Shown here in pieces: positions 1 through 6,390 of a stretch of 6,390 bases of DNA. Position 1 is the first letter of the stretch; each line of letters begins with the position of its first letter. Source of the stretch: Deltaproteobacteria bacterium. GTDB lineage: Bacteria > Desulfobacterota > Desulfobaccia > Desulfobaccales > 0-14-0-80-60-11. The notes beneath the pieces were generated by a model. The model had not been told where the DNA came from. It searched no databases and saw only the letters and a list, made by a program, of their open reading frames with translations. Both the position numbers and the translations under genes were made by a program. The stretch is from positions 1 to 6,390 of the forward strand of contig JAMCQY010000058.1 in NCBI GenBank assembly GCA_023381945.1. The letters run 5' to 3'.

Positions 1-152
1 GCAAAGACCATGGCCCGGAAAATTTGGCCATCTTGCGCCACCTGGCGACCAACATGCTTAAACGGGAAAACTCCCTAAAGGGGGGCATTCAAACCAAACG
101 CCTCAAGGCCGCCTGGGACCATGCTTATCTGCTCAAAGTTCTTACAACGTAA
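1..152 (+). CDS. ISAs1-type transposase, C-terminal 49 residues (partial)
   Basis: The reading frame is open from base 3 and stops with TAA at 150-152; the start lies outside the window. The 49 visible residues begin KDHGPENLAILRHLATNMLK and end in a KRLKAAWDHAYLLKVL-like segment. This is the typical C-terminus of ISAs1-family (H-repeat-associated, DDE-type) transposases: an N-h-A-x-LR-xx-A-x-N-hh motif after 'DH-PEN', a basic stretch, then a W-D--YLLK-L end. The enzyme cuts and joins the element's own ends during transposition. The DDE catalytic residues lie upstream, so activity cannot be judged. The stop is only 4 bases from the inverted repeat at 157-173, the compact arrangement expected of an IS. 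Family assignment rests on remembered family features. Confidence 0.82.
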   Translation, partial: KDHGPENLAILRHLATNMLKRENSLKGGIQTKRLKAAWDHAYLLKVLTT

Positions 153-156
153 TTTT

Positions 157-173
157 TACATGCGATTGCCCTG
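157..173 (+). repeat. Right terminal inverted repeat of the IS (17 bp)
   Basis: TACATGCGATTGCCCTG is the exact reverse complement of 6264-6280. It lies 4 bp past the transposase stop codon, where the right inverted repeat of an IS is expected. Confidence 0.8.
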
Positions 174-288
174 GGGGTTAGCCAAGCCAATTTGATCTCG
201 TTTCCAACAAAAGAGGGAGGGCCGCTTGGGAAAAGACCCCACTACGGAAGAAGGGTTTGAACCGGAACCTGGTTTGCTTGAAACAATT

Positions 289-307
289 TGTCAGAAAATT
301 TTTGACA
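289..307. promoter_or_regulatory. Operator-like inverted repeat TGTCA-N9-TGACA
   Basis: TGTCA (289-293) and TGACA (303-307) are perfect inverted half-sites around a GAAAATTTT centre that is itself nearly palindromic. The 19-bp size and position about 90-115 bp upstream of the best promoter fit a dimeric transcription factor site. The right half-site overlaps a perfect TTGACA hexamer at 302-307, but no acceptable -10 follows that hexamer. Regulator unknown; function inferred only. Confidence 0.27.
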
Positions 308-397
308 GGAGAATCACAAATCAAGGGCTTTGCGGACTTGCCCGGTCTCGCTATACTCCCTTAATATCCCGGGGTCAGGCTTTTGAGCAGATAAACC

Positions 398-427
398 TTG
401 GAACTTCGAGAAATTTTTCACTATAAT
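398..427 (+). promoter_or_regulatory. Candidate sigma70-type promoter for the mutase operon
   Basis: A perfect TATAAT at 422-427 is preceded, 18 bp upstream, by TTGGAA (398-403; 4 of 6 consensus bases). A transcript would start near 434 and give a leader of about 60 nt before the ATG at 496. It is the best promoter-like site in the region by eye and has not been tested. Confidence 0.5.
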
Positions 428-495
428 GTTGTCAATCATTTTTTTCCTAAAACCGCAAACCCAAAACGGTATTTAATCTAAGGTGAGGTGGCCTT

Positions 496-2172
<1,677 letters not shown>

Positions 2173-2197
2173 GATATTAAAATTGAGGAGACGACCG

Positions 2198-2223
2198 GGG
2201 GAGCAACCCTCCCCACCCTCCCC
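2198..2223. other. Intercistronic hairpin overlapping a short-loop G-quadruplex motif
   Basis: In the 97-bp gap between the mutase genes, GGGGAG (2198-2203) and CTCCCC (2209-2214) can form a 6-bp hairpin with a 5-base loop in the mRNA. The overlapping pyrimidine tract (2207-2223) reads on the minus strand GGGG-A-GGG-T-GGGG-A-GGG, a four-run G-quadruplex motif with one-base loops. The G-rich strand is the transcription template. There is no U-tract after the hairpin, so it is not a standard terminator. Confidence 0.6.
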
Positions 2224-2269
2224 TGAATAAGAATTCTCACCATCCACGCCATGGATAAGGAGATATACG

Positions 2270-2674
2270 ATGCCGGAAGAGAGAAAAATCAGGGTATTGG
2301 CCGCCAAGCCGGGATTAGACGGCCATGACCGGGGAATCAAAGTCATCTGCGCTGCCCTTAGGGATGCCGGCATGGAGGTGATCTACACCGGCCTGCGGCA
2401 GACCCCGGAGCAGATAGTGAATGCCGCGCTCCAGGAAGACGCCGACGTTATCGCCATGAGCGTCCTGTCCGGGGCCCACAACTATCTGTTCCCTCGAGTA
2501 ATGGAACTGGTCAAGGAAAAGGGCATTCAAGACGTCCTGGTCATGGGGGGCGGCATCATTCCTGATGAAGACATTCCCACCCTGAAACAGGCTGGTATCG
2601 CCGCCATCTTTACCCCGGGCACCGACACTGCCGATATTATCAACTTTATCCGGGAAAACGTCCGCAAGAATTAG
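2270..2674 (+). CDS. mcmB: Methylmalonyl-CoA mutase, cobalamin-binding (small) subunit
   Basis: This 134-residue protein is the stand-alone B12-binding domain that pairs with the preceding catalytic subunit; family members of split mutases are about 130-140 residues. It should hold adenosylcobalamin base-off/His-on in a Rossmann-like fold and place it on the barrel subunit. The signature motif is complete: D17-x-H19-x-x-G22 (LDGHDRG, His19 as lower axial cobalt ligand), S64-x-L66 (SVLSGAH) and the glycine motif G93-G94-G95 before IIP. The C-terminal IFTPGTDT segment is also typical. The ATG at 2270 follows AAGGAG (2257-2262) at 7 bases. No catalytic barrel is fused to it. The gene lies directly after the large subunit on the same strand, so one transcript is likely. 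Isobutyryl-type small subunits look alike; substrate is assigned from the large subunit. Confidence 0.93.
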   Translation: MPEERKIRVLAAKPGLDGHDRGIKVICAALRDAGMEVIYTGLRQTPEQIVNAALQEDADVIAMSVLSGAHNYLFPRVMELVKEKGIQDVLVMGGGIIPDEDIPTLKQAGIAAIFTPGTDTADIINFIRENVRKN

Positions 2675-2688
2675 TCCGTCAGATATTC

Positions 2689-2718
2689 GCCGGGTGGGTC
2701 AAAGGTGGCGCACCCGGC
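2689..2718 (+). terminator. Possible weak terminator of the mutase operon
   Basis: GCCGGGTG (2689-2696) and CACCCGGC (2711-2718) form a perfect 8-bp GC-rich stem with a 14-base loop, starting 14 bases after the mcmB stop. Only TT-T follows (TTTCC), so the U-tract is poor. It may be a weak terminator or an mRNA-stabilising 3' hairpin. Confidence 0.35.
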
Positions 2719-2944
2719 TTTCCAGCCTTTGGCGTCTAATTGGTTATGGCTATGGCGCCGTGGTTCGTCTTCAACCTCGCCGCAACAAATACCTCTAAGG
2801 ATTGCCTCAGACCGCATTGCAGCCTGCGCGGTGGGCGGCCAACAATTATTTCCGATTAGCAACCACCAGAGCAGTACAGTAATGTCCGGCAAGGTCCTTG
2901 CTAATAGATCCACCAGAAAACCCGTTCAAGGCTGCCAAAGCTGC

Positions 2945-3063
2945 GCTCGTCCGGGGTTTTATGGTTTTCCCCTCTCCCCCGATGGGGGAGAGGGCAGGGT
3001 GAGGGGGAAGTAGCCCGCGGACGAGCCACCCCTCACCCCAATCCTCTCCCCTCGAAGGGGAGA
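2945..3063. repeat. Composite palindromic element with two hairpins (dumbbell-like)
   Basis: An outer 9-bp perfect inverted repeat, GCTCGTCCG (2945-2953) and CGGACGAGC (3018-3026), surrounds hairpin 1: CCTCTCCCCC (2971-2980), loop GAT, GGGGGAGAGG (2984-2993). Hairpin 2 lies beyond it: TCTCCCCT (3045-3052), loop CGA, AGGGGAGA (3056-3063). The two hairpin units are also inverted copies of each other: the G-rich arm at 2985-3006 matches the complement of 3029-3051 with few differences. Short GC-rich repeats with a 'CCCTCACCC-CCTCTCCCC' core are scattered through many bacterial genomes, so this is probably one copy of a dispersed intergenic repeat. Copy number cannot be judged from this window. 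Confidence 0.65.
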
Positions 3064-3073
3064 TGGGGTTTTG

Positions 3074-3099
3074 CTGTTGCAGGCTTAAGCCGGCAACAG
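3074..3099. repeat. 26-bp near-perfect palindrome
   Basis: CTGTTGC (3074-3080) and GCAACAG (3093-3099) flank the perfect palindrome GGCTTAAGCC (3082-3091), with one mismatched pair (A3081/G3092). It starts 11 bases after the second hairpin of the preceding element and may belong to it. It could form a cruciform, an RNA hairpin or a protein site. No T-tract follows on the + strand. Confidence 0.6.
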
Positions 3100-3223
3100 T
3101 TGCGGGAAAGGACGGTGGCCACATTTTTCGTTTTCAATATGCCACCGCGAATGCCAAATCTCTGCCGGACACTCCTGAGACCAGTAGGTAATTTTGCCGT
3201 CGACAAATGGGTATTTATACGCA

Positions 3224-3252
3224 TTGTTTAGAACGGCTTTCCTCATTATTAT
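3224..3252 (+). promoter_or_regulatory. Candidate promoter for the small exported-protein gene
   Basis: TTGTTT (3224-3229) is followed after 17 bp by TATTAT (3247-3252), 5 of 6 bases of the -10 consensus. It would give a leader of about 110 nt to the ATG at 3369. A weaker alternative is TTGCCG (3194-3199) with TATACG (3216-3221). Confidence 0.3.
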
Positions 3253-3368
3253 TTCACAAGGGGAATAACCGGGCATCAGGCTCTGCTGCCGCATTCTGCA
3301 TCGATTCCCTAACTCCTGTTATCCCTCGAAGTGGAGACCTGCCGATTTCTCAGTTGATGAGGTGCATT

Positions 3369-3665
3369 ATGAAAAATCCGATCGCTTTTCTGAAAATTTT
3401 CGTAACCGCCGGCTTTTTTTCTTTTTTGCTATTTAGTGCGGGAAGCCTGAGGTGCGAACCGCCACCCAACGAAGCCGGTAATTTCTCACCGCAAGTGAAG
3501 AGAAGTGACACTGTAATGGAAAAAAACAAAGATCAGAGTTGGCTGAGTGACCAGGAAGCTAAGAGTGATAGATTCAAAGAGTTGGAATGGCTGATTAAGC
3601 GGGACTTGCTGAAAAAATATGAGAAGCTGGAGACATCTGGTTATATGGGAGATGACTCGGATTAA
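3369..3665 (+). CDS. Small secreted protein of unknown function
   Basis: This encodes 98 residues that I do not recognise. The frame is open further upstream, but the ATG at 3369 is preferred: GAGGTG (3359-3364) precedes it and the protein then opens with a signal peptide. Residues 1-9 carry two lysines, residues 10-25 are hydrophobic (FVTAGFFSFLLFSAG), and a polar segment with SLRCEPPP follows. Cleavage near residues 24-26 by signal peptidase I is likely; the Cys at 29 is preceded by Arg, so a lipoprotein signal is doubtful. The mature part is hydrophilic, with a charged, probably helical stretch (about residues 55-88, KELEWLIKRDLLKKYEKLE) and an acidic DDSD end. The gene is visibly richer in A and T than its neighbours, suggesting foreign origin or rapid evolution. 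It converges on the STAS gene with 13 bp between stops. Confidence 0.6.
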   Translation: MKNPIAFLKIFVTAGFFSFLLFSAGSLRCEPPPNEAGNFSPQVKRSDTVMEKNKDQSWLSDQEAKSDRFKELEWLIKRDLLKKYEKLETSGYMGDDSD

Positions 3666-3678
3666 ATTTTATCTCAGA

Positions 3679-4044
3679 TTATGGTTCCTGAATCCAAATC
3701 CAGGCCTCCGTCAGTTGCTCCCGCAAAAAGGTCATCACCTGGCCAGGCATGAAATGGCCGAATAACTTCATCAGGGCGTCGGCCCAGGCGGGAGCCCCGA
3801 CCAGCGCTACCTTCTCGAAATCACCCCGATGTTTCAGGTCCAGCTTGAGGTCTTCCCACAAGGCCCCCGGCGTCCATCCCTGAAAATTCGGAGCCAGGTG
3901 GAATAAGATTCGGACCCGGCCGTGCTCGCGGATGACCGCCTCCAGGCTTGGAATGAAGACCTCCCGGTAATCCCGATCGGTGAGCCGGCCCGCAGCCCGC
4001 AACCATAAAATCTTTCCAGTACTGTCCGGCATGACTTCCAGCAT
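3679..4044 (-). CDS. SpoIIAA-like STAS-fold protein
   Basis: This 121-residue soluble protein resembles the SpoIIAA-like (STAS/SEC14-type) family of small stand-alone proteins, many near 120 residues, whose biological role is mostly unknown. Family features visible in order are MLEVMPDSTGKILWLRAAGRLTDRDY (first strands), IPSLEAVIREHGRVRILFHL (helix and strand), FQGWTPGALWEDLKLDLKH (the conserved W-ALW-D-K-LKH segment, residues 54-72), DFEKVALVGAPAW (residues 75-87) and a helix ending EAWIWIQ. The start is set at the ATG at 4044: GAGG lies 8-9 bases upstream. The GTG nine bases earlier overlaps that ribosome binding site and is unlikely. The gene lies downstream of typA on the same strand but beyond typA's terminator, so it probably has its own promoter. 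A weak candidate overlaps the terminator's T-tract (TTGACT, 4109-4104 on the minus strand). No anti-sigma partner is nearby. Confidence 0.82.
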   Translation of the reverse strand: MLEVMPDSTGKILWLRAAGRLTDRDYREVFIPSLEAVIREHGRVRILFHLAPNFQGWTPGALWEDLKLDLKHRGDFEKVALVGAPAWADALMKLFGHFMPGQVMTFLREQLTEAWIWIQEP

Positions 4045-4102
4045 GGAAGACACCTCAATAGTTGATGTTTATATTTAAGGAAGTTAGGCAGGCGGATGCA
4101 CA

Positions 4103-4132
4103 AAGTCAAAGGGCGGTCCAACGGACCGCCCT
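4103..4132 (-). terminator. Intrinsic terminator of typA
   Basis: On the minus strand AGGGCGGTCC, loop GTT, GGACCGCCCT forms a perfect 10-bp stem (4132-4110), followed by TTTGACTT. It begins about 43 bases after the typA stop codon. This is the clearest terminator in the window and separates typA from the STAS gene. Confidence 0.85.
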
Positions 4133-4174
4133 AGTTATGAGGGAGTGGGGAGGGGCCATTCGCCTCCTCCCTCC

Positions 4175-5959
4175 TCACCCCGCTGCCATTTTGCGCAGCC
4201 GGATGGAGGCCGGAGTCACTTCCACCAGTTCATCATCGTTAATAAATTCCATGGCCTGTTCCAGCCCGAACTGCCGCGGCGGCACCAGGCGCAGGGCCTC
4301 GTCAGAACCCGCGGCCCGGATATTGGTGAGCTTCTTCTCCTTGGTGATGTTCACCCACATGTCATCGGGCCGGGTATTTTCCCCGACGATCAGTCCCTTA
4401 TAGACCGGATCCCCCGGCGAGACGAAGATCGTCCCCCGGGGCTGGAGATGATAGATCGCGTAAGAGACTGCCTTACCGGGCCGGTCGGAGATCAGGACGC
4501 CGTTGGGCCGTCCGGCGATCTCGCCGACGTAAGGCGTAAAACCGATCAGGATGGTGTTTAGCAGTCCAGTGCCGCGGGTGTCGTTGAGGAACGTGCCTCT
4601 GAGACCGATGAGGCCCCGGGAAGGGATCTCGAACTCCAGGCGTACCCGGCCGTAGCCGTGGTTGATCATCTTCACCATGCGGCCCCGGCGGGAGCTGAGA
4701 CGCTCGGTGACGATGCCGATGAACTCCTCGGGGACGTCCACCACTGCCAGTTCCAGGGGCTCGGAGAGTTTGCCGTCCACCTCTTTAGTGATGACCCGGG
4801 GCTTGCTCAGCGAGAGTTCAAAGCCTTCCCGGCGCATCATTTCAATGAGCACCGCCAGTTGCAGTTCGCCCCGGGCGCTCACTTTGAAGGCGTCCCGGGT
4901 CGCTCCCGGCTCCACCTTGATGCTGACGTTGTAGAGGACTTCTTTGTCGAGGCGTTCTTTGATCTGCCGGGAAGTGACCAGCTTGCCTTCTTTGCCGGCC
5001 AGGGGTGAGCCATTGACCGAGAAGACCATGGAGATGGTGGGCTCTTCCACTACGATCCCCGGCAGGGGCCGCGGATCCAGTGGATCACCCAGGGTGTCGC
5101 CGATAAAGGCAGCCGGTACGCCGGCCACCGCGGCGATGTCTCCAGCCTTGACCACCTCAGGCTCCACGCGGTCCAGACCCTCAAAATTGTATAAGACGCT
5201 GATATTGGCTTTGGCCGGCGGTTGGCTTTTCTTCAGCAAGGCCACTTCCTGGCCGCGCTTGAGTTCGCCGCTGACAATCTTGCCCACCGCGATCAGGCCC
5301 ACATAGTCGCTGTAATCGAGGCTGGTGACCAGGAATTGCAGGGGCGCGGCCGGATCATAGGCCGGGGCCGGGATGGCCGAGAGGATGGCGTCGAACAGCG
5401 GCCCCAGGTCCCGCCCTTCGCCTTCCGGGTCGGTGAGGGCGATGCCCGCCTTGGCGTTGGTGTAGAGCACCGGGAACTCGAGCTGTTCGTCGGTGGCGTC
5501 CAGGTCGATGAACAGGTCGTAGATTTCTTCCAGGACCTCCTTGATGCGGCGGTCCGGACGGTCAATCTTGTTGATCACCACGATGGCGGGCAGGCCCTTC
5601 TCCAGGGCCTTGCCCAGGACGAAGCGGGTCTGGGGTAGGGGTCCTTCGGTGGCGTCCACCAGGAGCATGACGCCGTCTGCCAGATTCAGGGTGCGCTCCA
5701 CTTCGCCGCCAAAATCAGCATGGCCCGGGGTGTCGACGATGTTGATCTTCACCCCTTTGTAGGTGATGGACATGTTCTTGGCCATGATGGTAATGCCTTT
5801 TTCCCGCTCCAGGTCCATGCTGTCCAGCACGCGTTCGACCACCTGCTCGTTTTCCCGGAAGATGCCGCTCTGCCAGAGCATGGCGTCCGCCAGGGTGGTT
5901 TTGCCGTGATCGACGTGGGCGATAATGGCGATATTCCTTAAATCTTCACGAATTTGCAT
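4175..5959 (-). CDS. typA: Ribosome-associated translational GTPase TypA/BipA
   Basis: This complete 594-residue protein matches the usual TypA/BipA length (about 590-615). It is a cytoplasmic EF-G-like GTPase that binds the ribosome and supports 50S assembly and growth under stress or cold. The GTPase domain shows G1 AHVDHGKT (14-21), G2 around Thr57 in EKGITI, G3 DTPGH (76-80) and G4 NKID (130-133); G5 is TNAKAG (167-172). A beta-barrel domain (about 205-300) and EF-G-like domains follow, including [21 protein letters not shown] (362-382) and [13 protein letters not shown] (446-458). The TypA-specific C-terminal domain is intact: [24 protein letters not shown] and the terminal [16 protein letters not shown]. 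This tail distinguishes it from LepA and EF-G. The ATG at 5959 gives the canonical start [15 protein letters not shown] and has AGAAGG 4 bases upstream. It is transcribed alone and ends at a strong terminator. Confidence 0.97.
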   Translation of the reverse strand: MQIREDLRNIAIIAHVDHGKTTLADAMLWQSGIFRENEQVVERVLDSMDLEREKGITIMAKNMSITYKGVKINIVDTPGHADFGGEVERTLNLADGVMLLVDATEGPLPQTRFVLGKALEKGLPAIVVINKIDRPDRRIKEVLEEIYDLFIDLDATDEQLEFPVLYTNAKAGIALTDPEGEGRDLGPLFDAILSAIPAPAYDPAAPLQFLVTSLDYSDYVGLIAVGKIVSGELKRGQEVALLKKSQPPAKANISVLYNFEGLDRVEPEVVKAGDIAAVAGVPAAFIGDTLGDPLDPRPLPGIVVEEPTISMVFSVNGSPLAGKEGKLVTSRQIKERLDKEVLYNVSIKVEPGATRDAFKVSARGELQLAVLIEMMRREGFELSLSKPRVITKEVDGKLSEPLELAVVDVPEEFIGIVTERLSSRRGRMVKMINHGYGRVRLEFEIPSRGLIGLRGTFLNDTRGTGLLNTILIGFTPYVGEIAGRPNGVLISDRPGKAVSYAIYHLQPRGTIFVSPGDPVYKGLIVGENTRPDDMWVNITKEKKLTNIRAAGSDEALRLVPPRQFGLEQAMEFINDDELVEVTPASIRLRKMAAG

Positions 5960-5978
5960 AAGGCCTTCTATTTGTAGG

Positions 5979-5994
5979 GCGCACCTGTGTGCGC
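5979..5994 (-). promoter_or_regulatory. GC-rich hairpin in the typA leader
   Basis: GCGCAC (5979-5984) and GTGCGC (5989-5994) form a perfect 6-bp stem with a 4-base loop. On the minus strand it ends 9 bases before the AGAAGG ribosome binding site and 19 bases before the typA ATG, so it may affect translation start. On the + strand TTTT follows it, but no + strand gene is upstream to terminate. Confidence 0.4.
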
Positions 5995-6068
5995 TTTTCT
6001 CAAGGCGGACACCCAGGTCCCCCCCTTACGGTTTTTTTTAGTATATGGGCAGGCCATGCCCGCCAGAT

Positions 6069-6093
6069 AAAAAACACAGGCCGGAGGCCTGTG
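6069..6093 (-). terminator. Intrinsic-terminator-like hairpin upstream of typA
   Basis: On the minus strand CACAGGCC, loop TCC, GGCCTGTG forms a perfect 8-bp stem followed at once by TTTTTT (6074-6069). This has the full shape of a rho-independent terminator, yet no minus-strand gene is visible between it and the IS end. It could be the terminator of a gene lost through the IS insertion, an insulator, or an attenuator in a long typA leader. The core also resembles GC-rich palindromes dispersed in some genomes. Confidence 0.55.
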
Positions 6094-6125
6094 CCACTAC
6101 TCTTTAAAAACTTTTCAAGTCAGAT

Positions 6126-6166
6126 AACCGCCATCCGGGCGGAGCGTGGTCCCGCCCGCGGTTTTT
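6126..6166 (+). repeat. Composite hairpin with short T-tract
   Basis: GGGCGG (6137-6142) pairs with CCGCCC (6152-6157) around a 9-10 base loop. Outside it AACCGC (6126-6131) pairs with GCGGTT (6158-6163), with a bulge on one side only. Three more T follow. On the + strand it looks like a terminator, but no + strand gene precedes it. It is perhaps another dispersed palindrome. Confidence 0.45.
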
Positions 6167-6263
6167 GGCTGGCTGTGATCCGCGGTGGCTTCCCGGTAAT
6201 TATTCTTAATCTTAAATATTAACGGTTGAGAATGAATTGTGCAACTGCAATCGAGGGGCAGTA

Positions 6264-6280
6264 CAGGGCAATCGCATGTA
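6264..6280 (+). repeat. Left terminal inverted repeat of the second IS (17 bp)
   Basis: CAGGGCAATCGCATGTA is the exact reverse complement of the right IS end at 157-173 and begins with the CAGGG expected of ISAs1-family ends. The match ends sharply at the outer base and decays within a few bases on the inner side, as left and right ends of one IS normally do. Confidence 0.75.
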
Positions 6281-6329
6281 TATTTGGCATGGAATATGAT
6301 CCGATCGAAATTGCCGGGATTATAACGAA

Positions 6330-6358
6330 TTGACTTGATAAAAGTAACTGTCTGGAAT
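6330..6358 (+). promoter_or_regulatory. Possible transposase promoter of the second IS
   Basis: TTGACT (6330-6335) is followed after 17 bp by TGGAAT (6353-6358). It lies about 66 bp inside the IS end and points toward the expected transposase gene. The -10 is a fair match only (4 of 6). Confidence 0.3.
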
Positions 6359-6390
6359 AGTTAAATAATTCTAGACTTTTACTAGATTTT

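Larger units (their letters stand above)
1..173 (+). mobile_element. Right (3') end of an ISAs1-family insertion sequence
   Basis: This stretch contains the transposase C-terminus and then a terminal repeat whose outer end reads CCCTG. That is the complement of the CAGGG start I recall for ISAs1-family ends. The boundary is placed at 173 because the match with the second end at 6264-6280 stops exactly there: outside it the bases differ (GG after 173, TA before 6264 when compared in the same sense). The expected 8-10 bp target duplication cannot be tested, because the other end of this copy is outside the window. Confidence 0.78.
174..495 (+). other. Intergenic regulatory region upstream of the mutase operon
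   Basis: This 322-bp stretch holds no convincing gene. It contains an operator-like inverted repeat (289-307), a weak promoter-like pair TTGCGG (330-335) and TATACT (352-357) with a 16-bp spacer, and a better promoter-like pair at 398-427. The ribosome binding site of the mutase gene follows (AGGTGAGG, 481-488, 7 bases before ATG). The IS end at 173 stops about 225 bp short of the best promoter, so the insertion probably left the native promoter intact, although read-through from the IS is possible. Confidence 0.6.
2675..3368. other. Palindrome-rich intergenic region without a convincing gene
   Basis: Nearly 700 bp follow the mutase operon. Frames on both strands give low-complexity translations typical of non-coding repeats. 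The region holds a possible terminator (2689-2718), a large palindromic element (2945-3063), a 26-bp near-perfect palindrome (3074-3099), a 69-codon minus-strand frame of doubtful reality (3085-3294) and a promoter-like site (3224-3252) for the small exported-protein gene. No tRNA cloverleaf or CRISPR-like repeat series was seen. Confidence 0.6.
5960..6263. other. Hairpin-rich region between typA and the second IS end
   Basis: No gene is supported in these 304 bases; the frames present lack family-like sequence and run through palindromes. The region holds a leader hairpin (5979-5994), a terminator-shaped hairpin pointing toward typA (6069-6093), a composite hairpin (6126-6163) and an AT-rich patch (about 6199-6236). 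A typA promoter should lie here on the minus strand. By eye the options are weak: TATACT (6045-6040) without a good -35, or TTGCAC (6245-6240) with TAATAT (6222-6217) after 17 bp, which would have to read through the terminator-like hairpin. Confidence 0.5.
6264..6390 (+). mobile_element. Left (5') end of a second IS of the same type (partial)
   Basis: The element begins with the 17-bp terminal repeat at 6264-6280 and reads on out of the window. Only 110 bases of its interior are visible, and they contain no transposase start. A promoter-like site at 6330-6358 points in the direction expected for the transposase gene. Orientation is the same as that of the copy ending at 173. Whether this is a full IS, a truncated copy or a non-autonomous relative cannot be decided here. 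Confidence 0.65.

Noticed and set aside
302..307. Perfect TTGACA as a -35 element
   Set aside because: No acceptable -10 lies 15-19 bp downstream (GGGCTT at 17 bp). It may belong to the operator-like palindrome instead.
226..426. 66-codon + strand frame starting with TTG upstream of mcmA
   Set aside because: Its sequence has no family resemblance, and its stop lies inside the best -10 hexamer (TATAAT, 422-427). The region is better read as regulatory.
2257..2272. Ribosome binding site of mcmB shares AAGGAGATATAC with the phage T7 gene 10 leader used in vectors
   Set aside because: Only 12 bases match and the flanks differ. The gene pair and surroundings are natural, so this is a coincidence of a strong Shine-Dalgarno, not vector sequence.
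2671..3124. Several 80-100 codon frames on both strands after mcmB
   Set aside because: They translate palindromic GC-rich repeats (for example PLSPDGGEGRVRGK), lack ribosome binding sites and overlap one another.
3207..3368. N-terminal extension of the small exported-protein gene to 3207
   Set aside because: The ATG at 3369 has a Shine-Dalgarno and starts a proper signal peptide. The extension would bury the signal peptide and runs through promoter-like DNA.
4045..4053. GTG start at 4053 for the STAS gene
   Set aside because: The GTG is part of the GAGGTG ribosome binding site of the ATG at 4044, and leaves no site of its own.
4658..5941. + strand frames opposite typA, rich in His, Asp and Val
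   Set aside because: They are shadows of the conserved typA coding sequence on the minus strand.
5989..6222. 77-codon + strand frame upstream of typA
   Set aside because: It runs through two palindromes and a T-tract and has no recognisable protein features.
6289..6333. Short ATG frame (MEYDPIEIAGIITN) just inside the second IS end
   Set aside because: It is only 14 codons and unlike the transposase N-terminus; the transposase start is probably beyond 6390.

Overview
The window looks like chromosomal DNA of an anaerobic Gram-negative bacterium. I infer the Desulfobacterota (former Deltaproteobacteria), for three reasons. It carries a split methylmalonyl-CoA mutase (separate catalytic and cobalamin-binding genes). 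Its GC-rich genes sit in intergenic DNA full of GC-rich palindromes. It has a SpoIIAA-like STAS protein of a type frequent in those genomes. The genus cannot be read from this sequence.

Layout. 1-173 is the 3' end of an ISAs1-type insertion sequence: the transposase C-terminus and the right terminal inverted repeat. 174-495 is a regulatory region with promoter-like sites and an operator-like palindrome. 496-2172 and 2270-2674 (+) are the two subunits of an adenosylcobalamin-dependent acyl-CoA mutase. The catalytic subunit has the Tyr/Arg pair typical of methylmalonyl-CoA mutase, not isobutyryl- or 2-hydroxyisobutyryl-CoA mutase. 2675-3368 has no convincing gene but holds several strong palindromes. 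3369-3665 (+) is a small unknown exported protein. 3679-4044 (-) is a SpoIIAA-like STAS protein, and 4175-5959 (-) is the complete ribosome-associated GTPase TypA/BipA, followed by a clear intrinsic terminator. 5960-6263 is the hairpin-rich upstream region of typA. At 6264 a 17-bp sequence exactly complementary to the IS end at 157-173 opens what looks like a second copy of the same or a related IS, in the same orientation.

How it fits together. The two mutase genes form one metabolic unit interconverting (R)-methylmalonyl-CoA and succinyl-CoA, as used in propionate oxidation or formation. The usual partners (MeaB-type GTPase, epimerase, carboxylase) are not in the window. TypA and the STAS protein are unrelated housekeeping or unknown functions. 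The most notable large-scale feature is that about 6.1 kb holding the mutase operon and typA lies between two directly oriented ends of the same IS type. The most notable small-scale features are a short-loop G-quadruplex motif between the mutase genes, a dumbbell-like palindrome at 2945-3063, and a terminator-shaped hairpin upstream of typA. I see no clear evidence of a wholly new multi-gene system.
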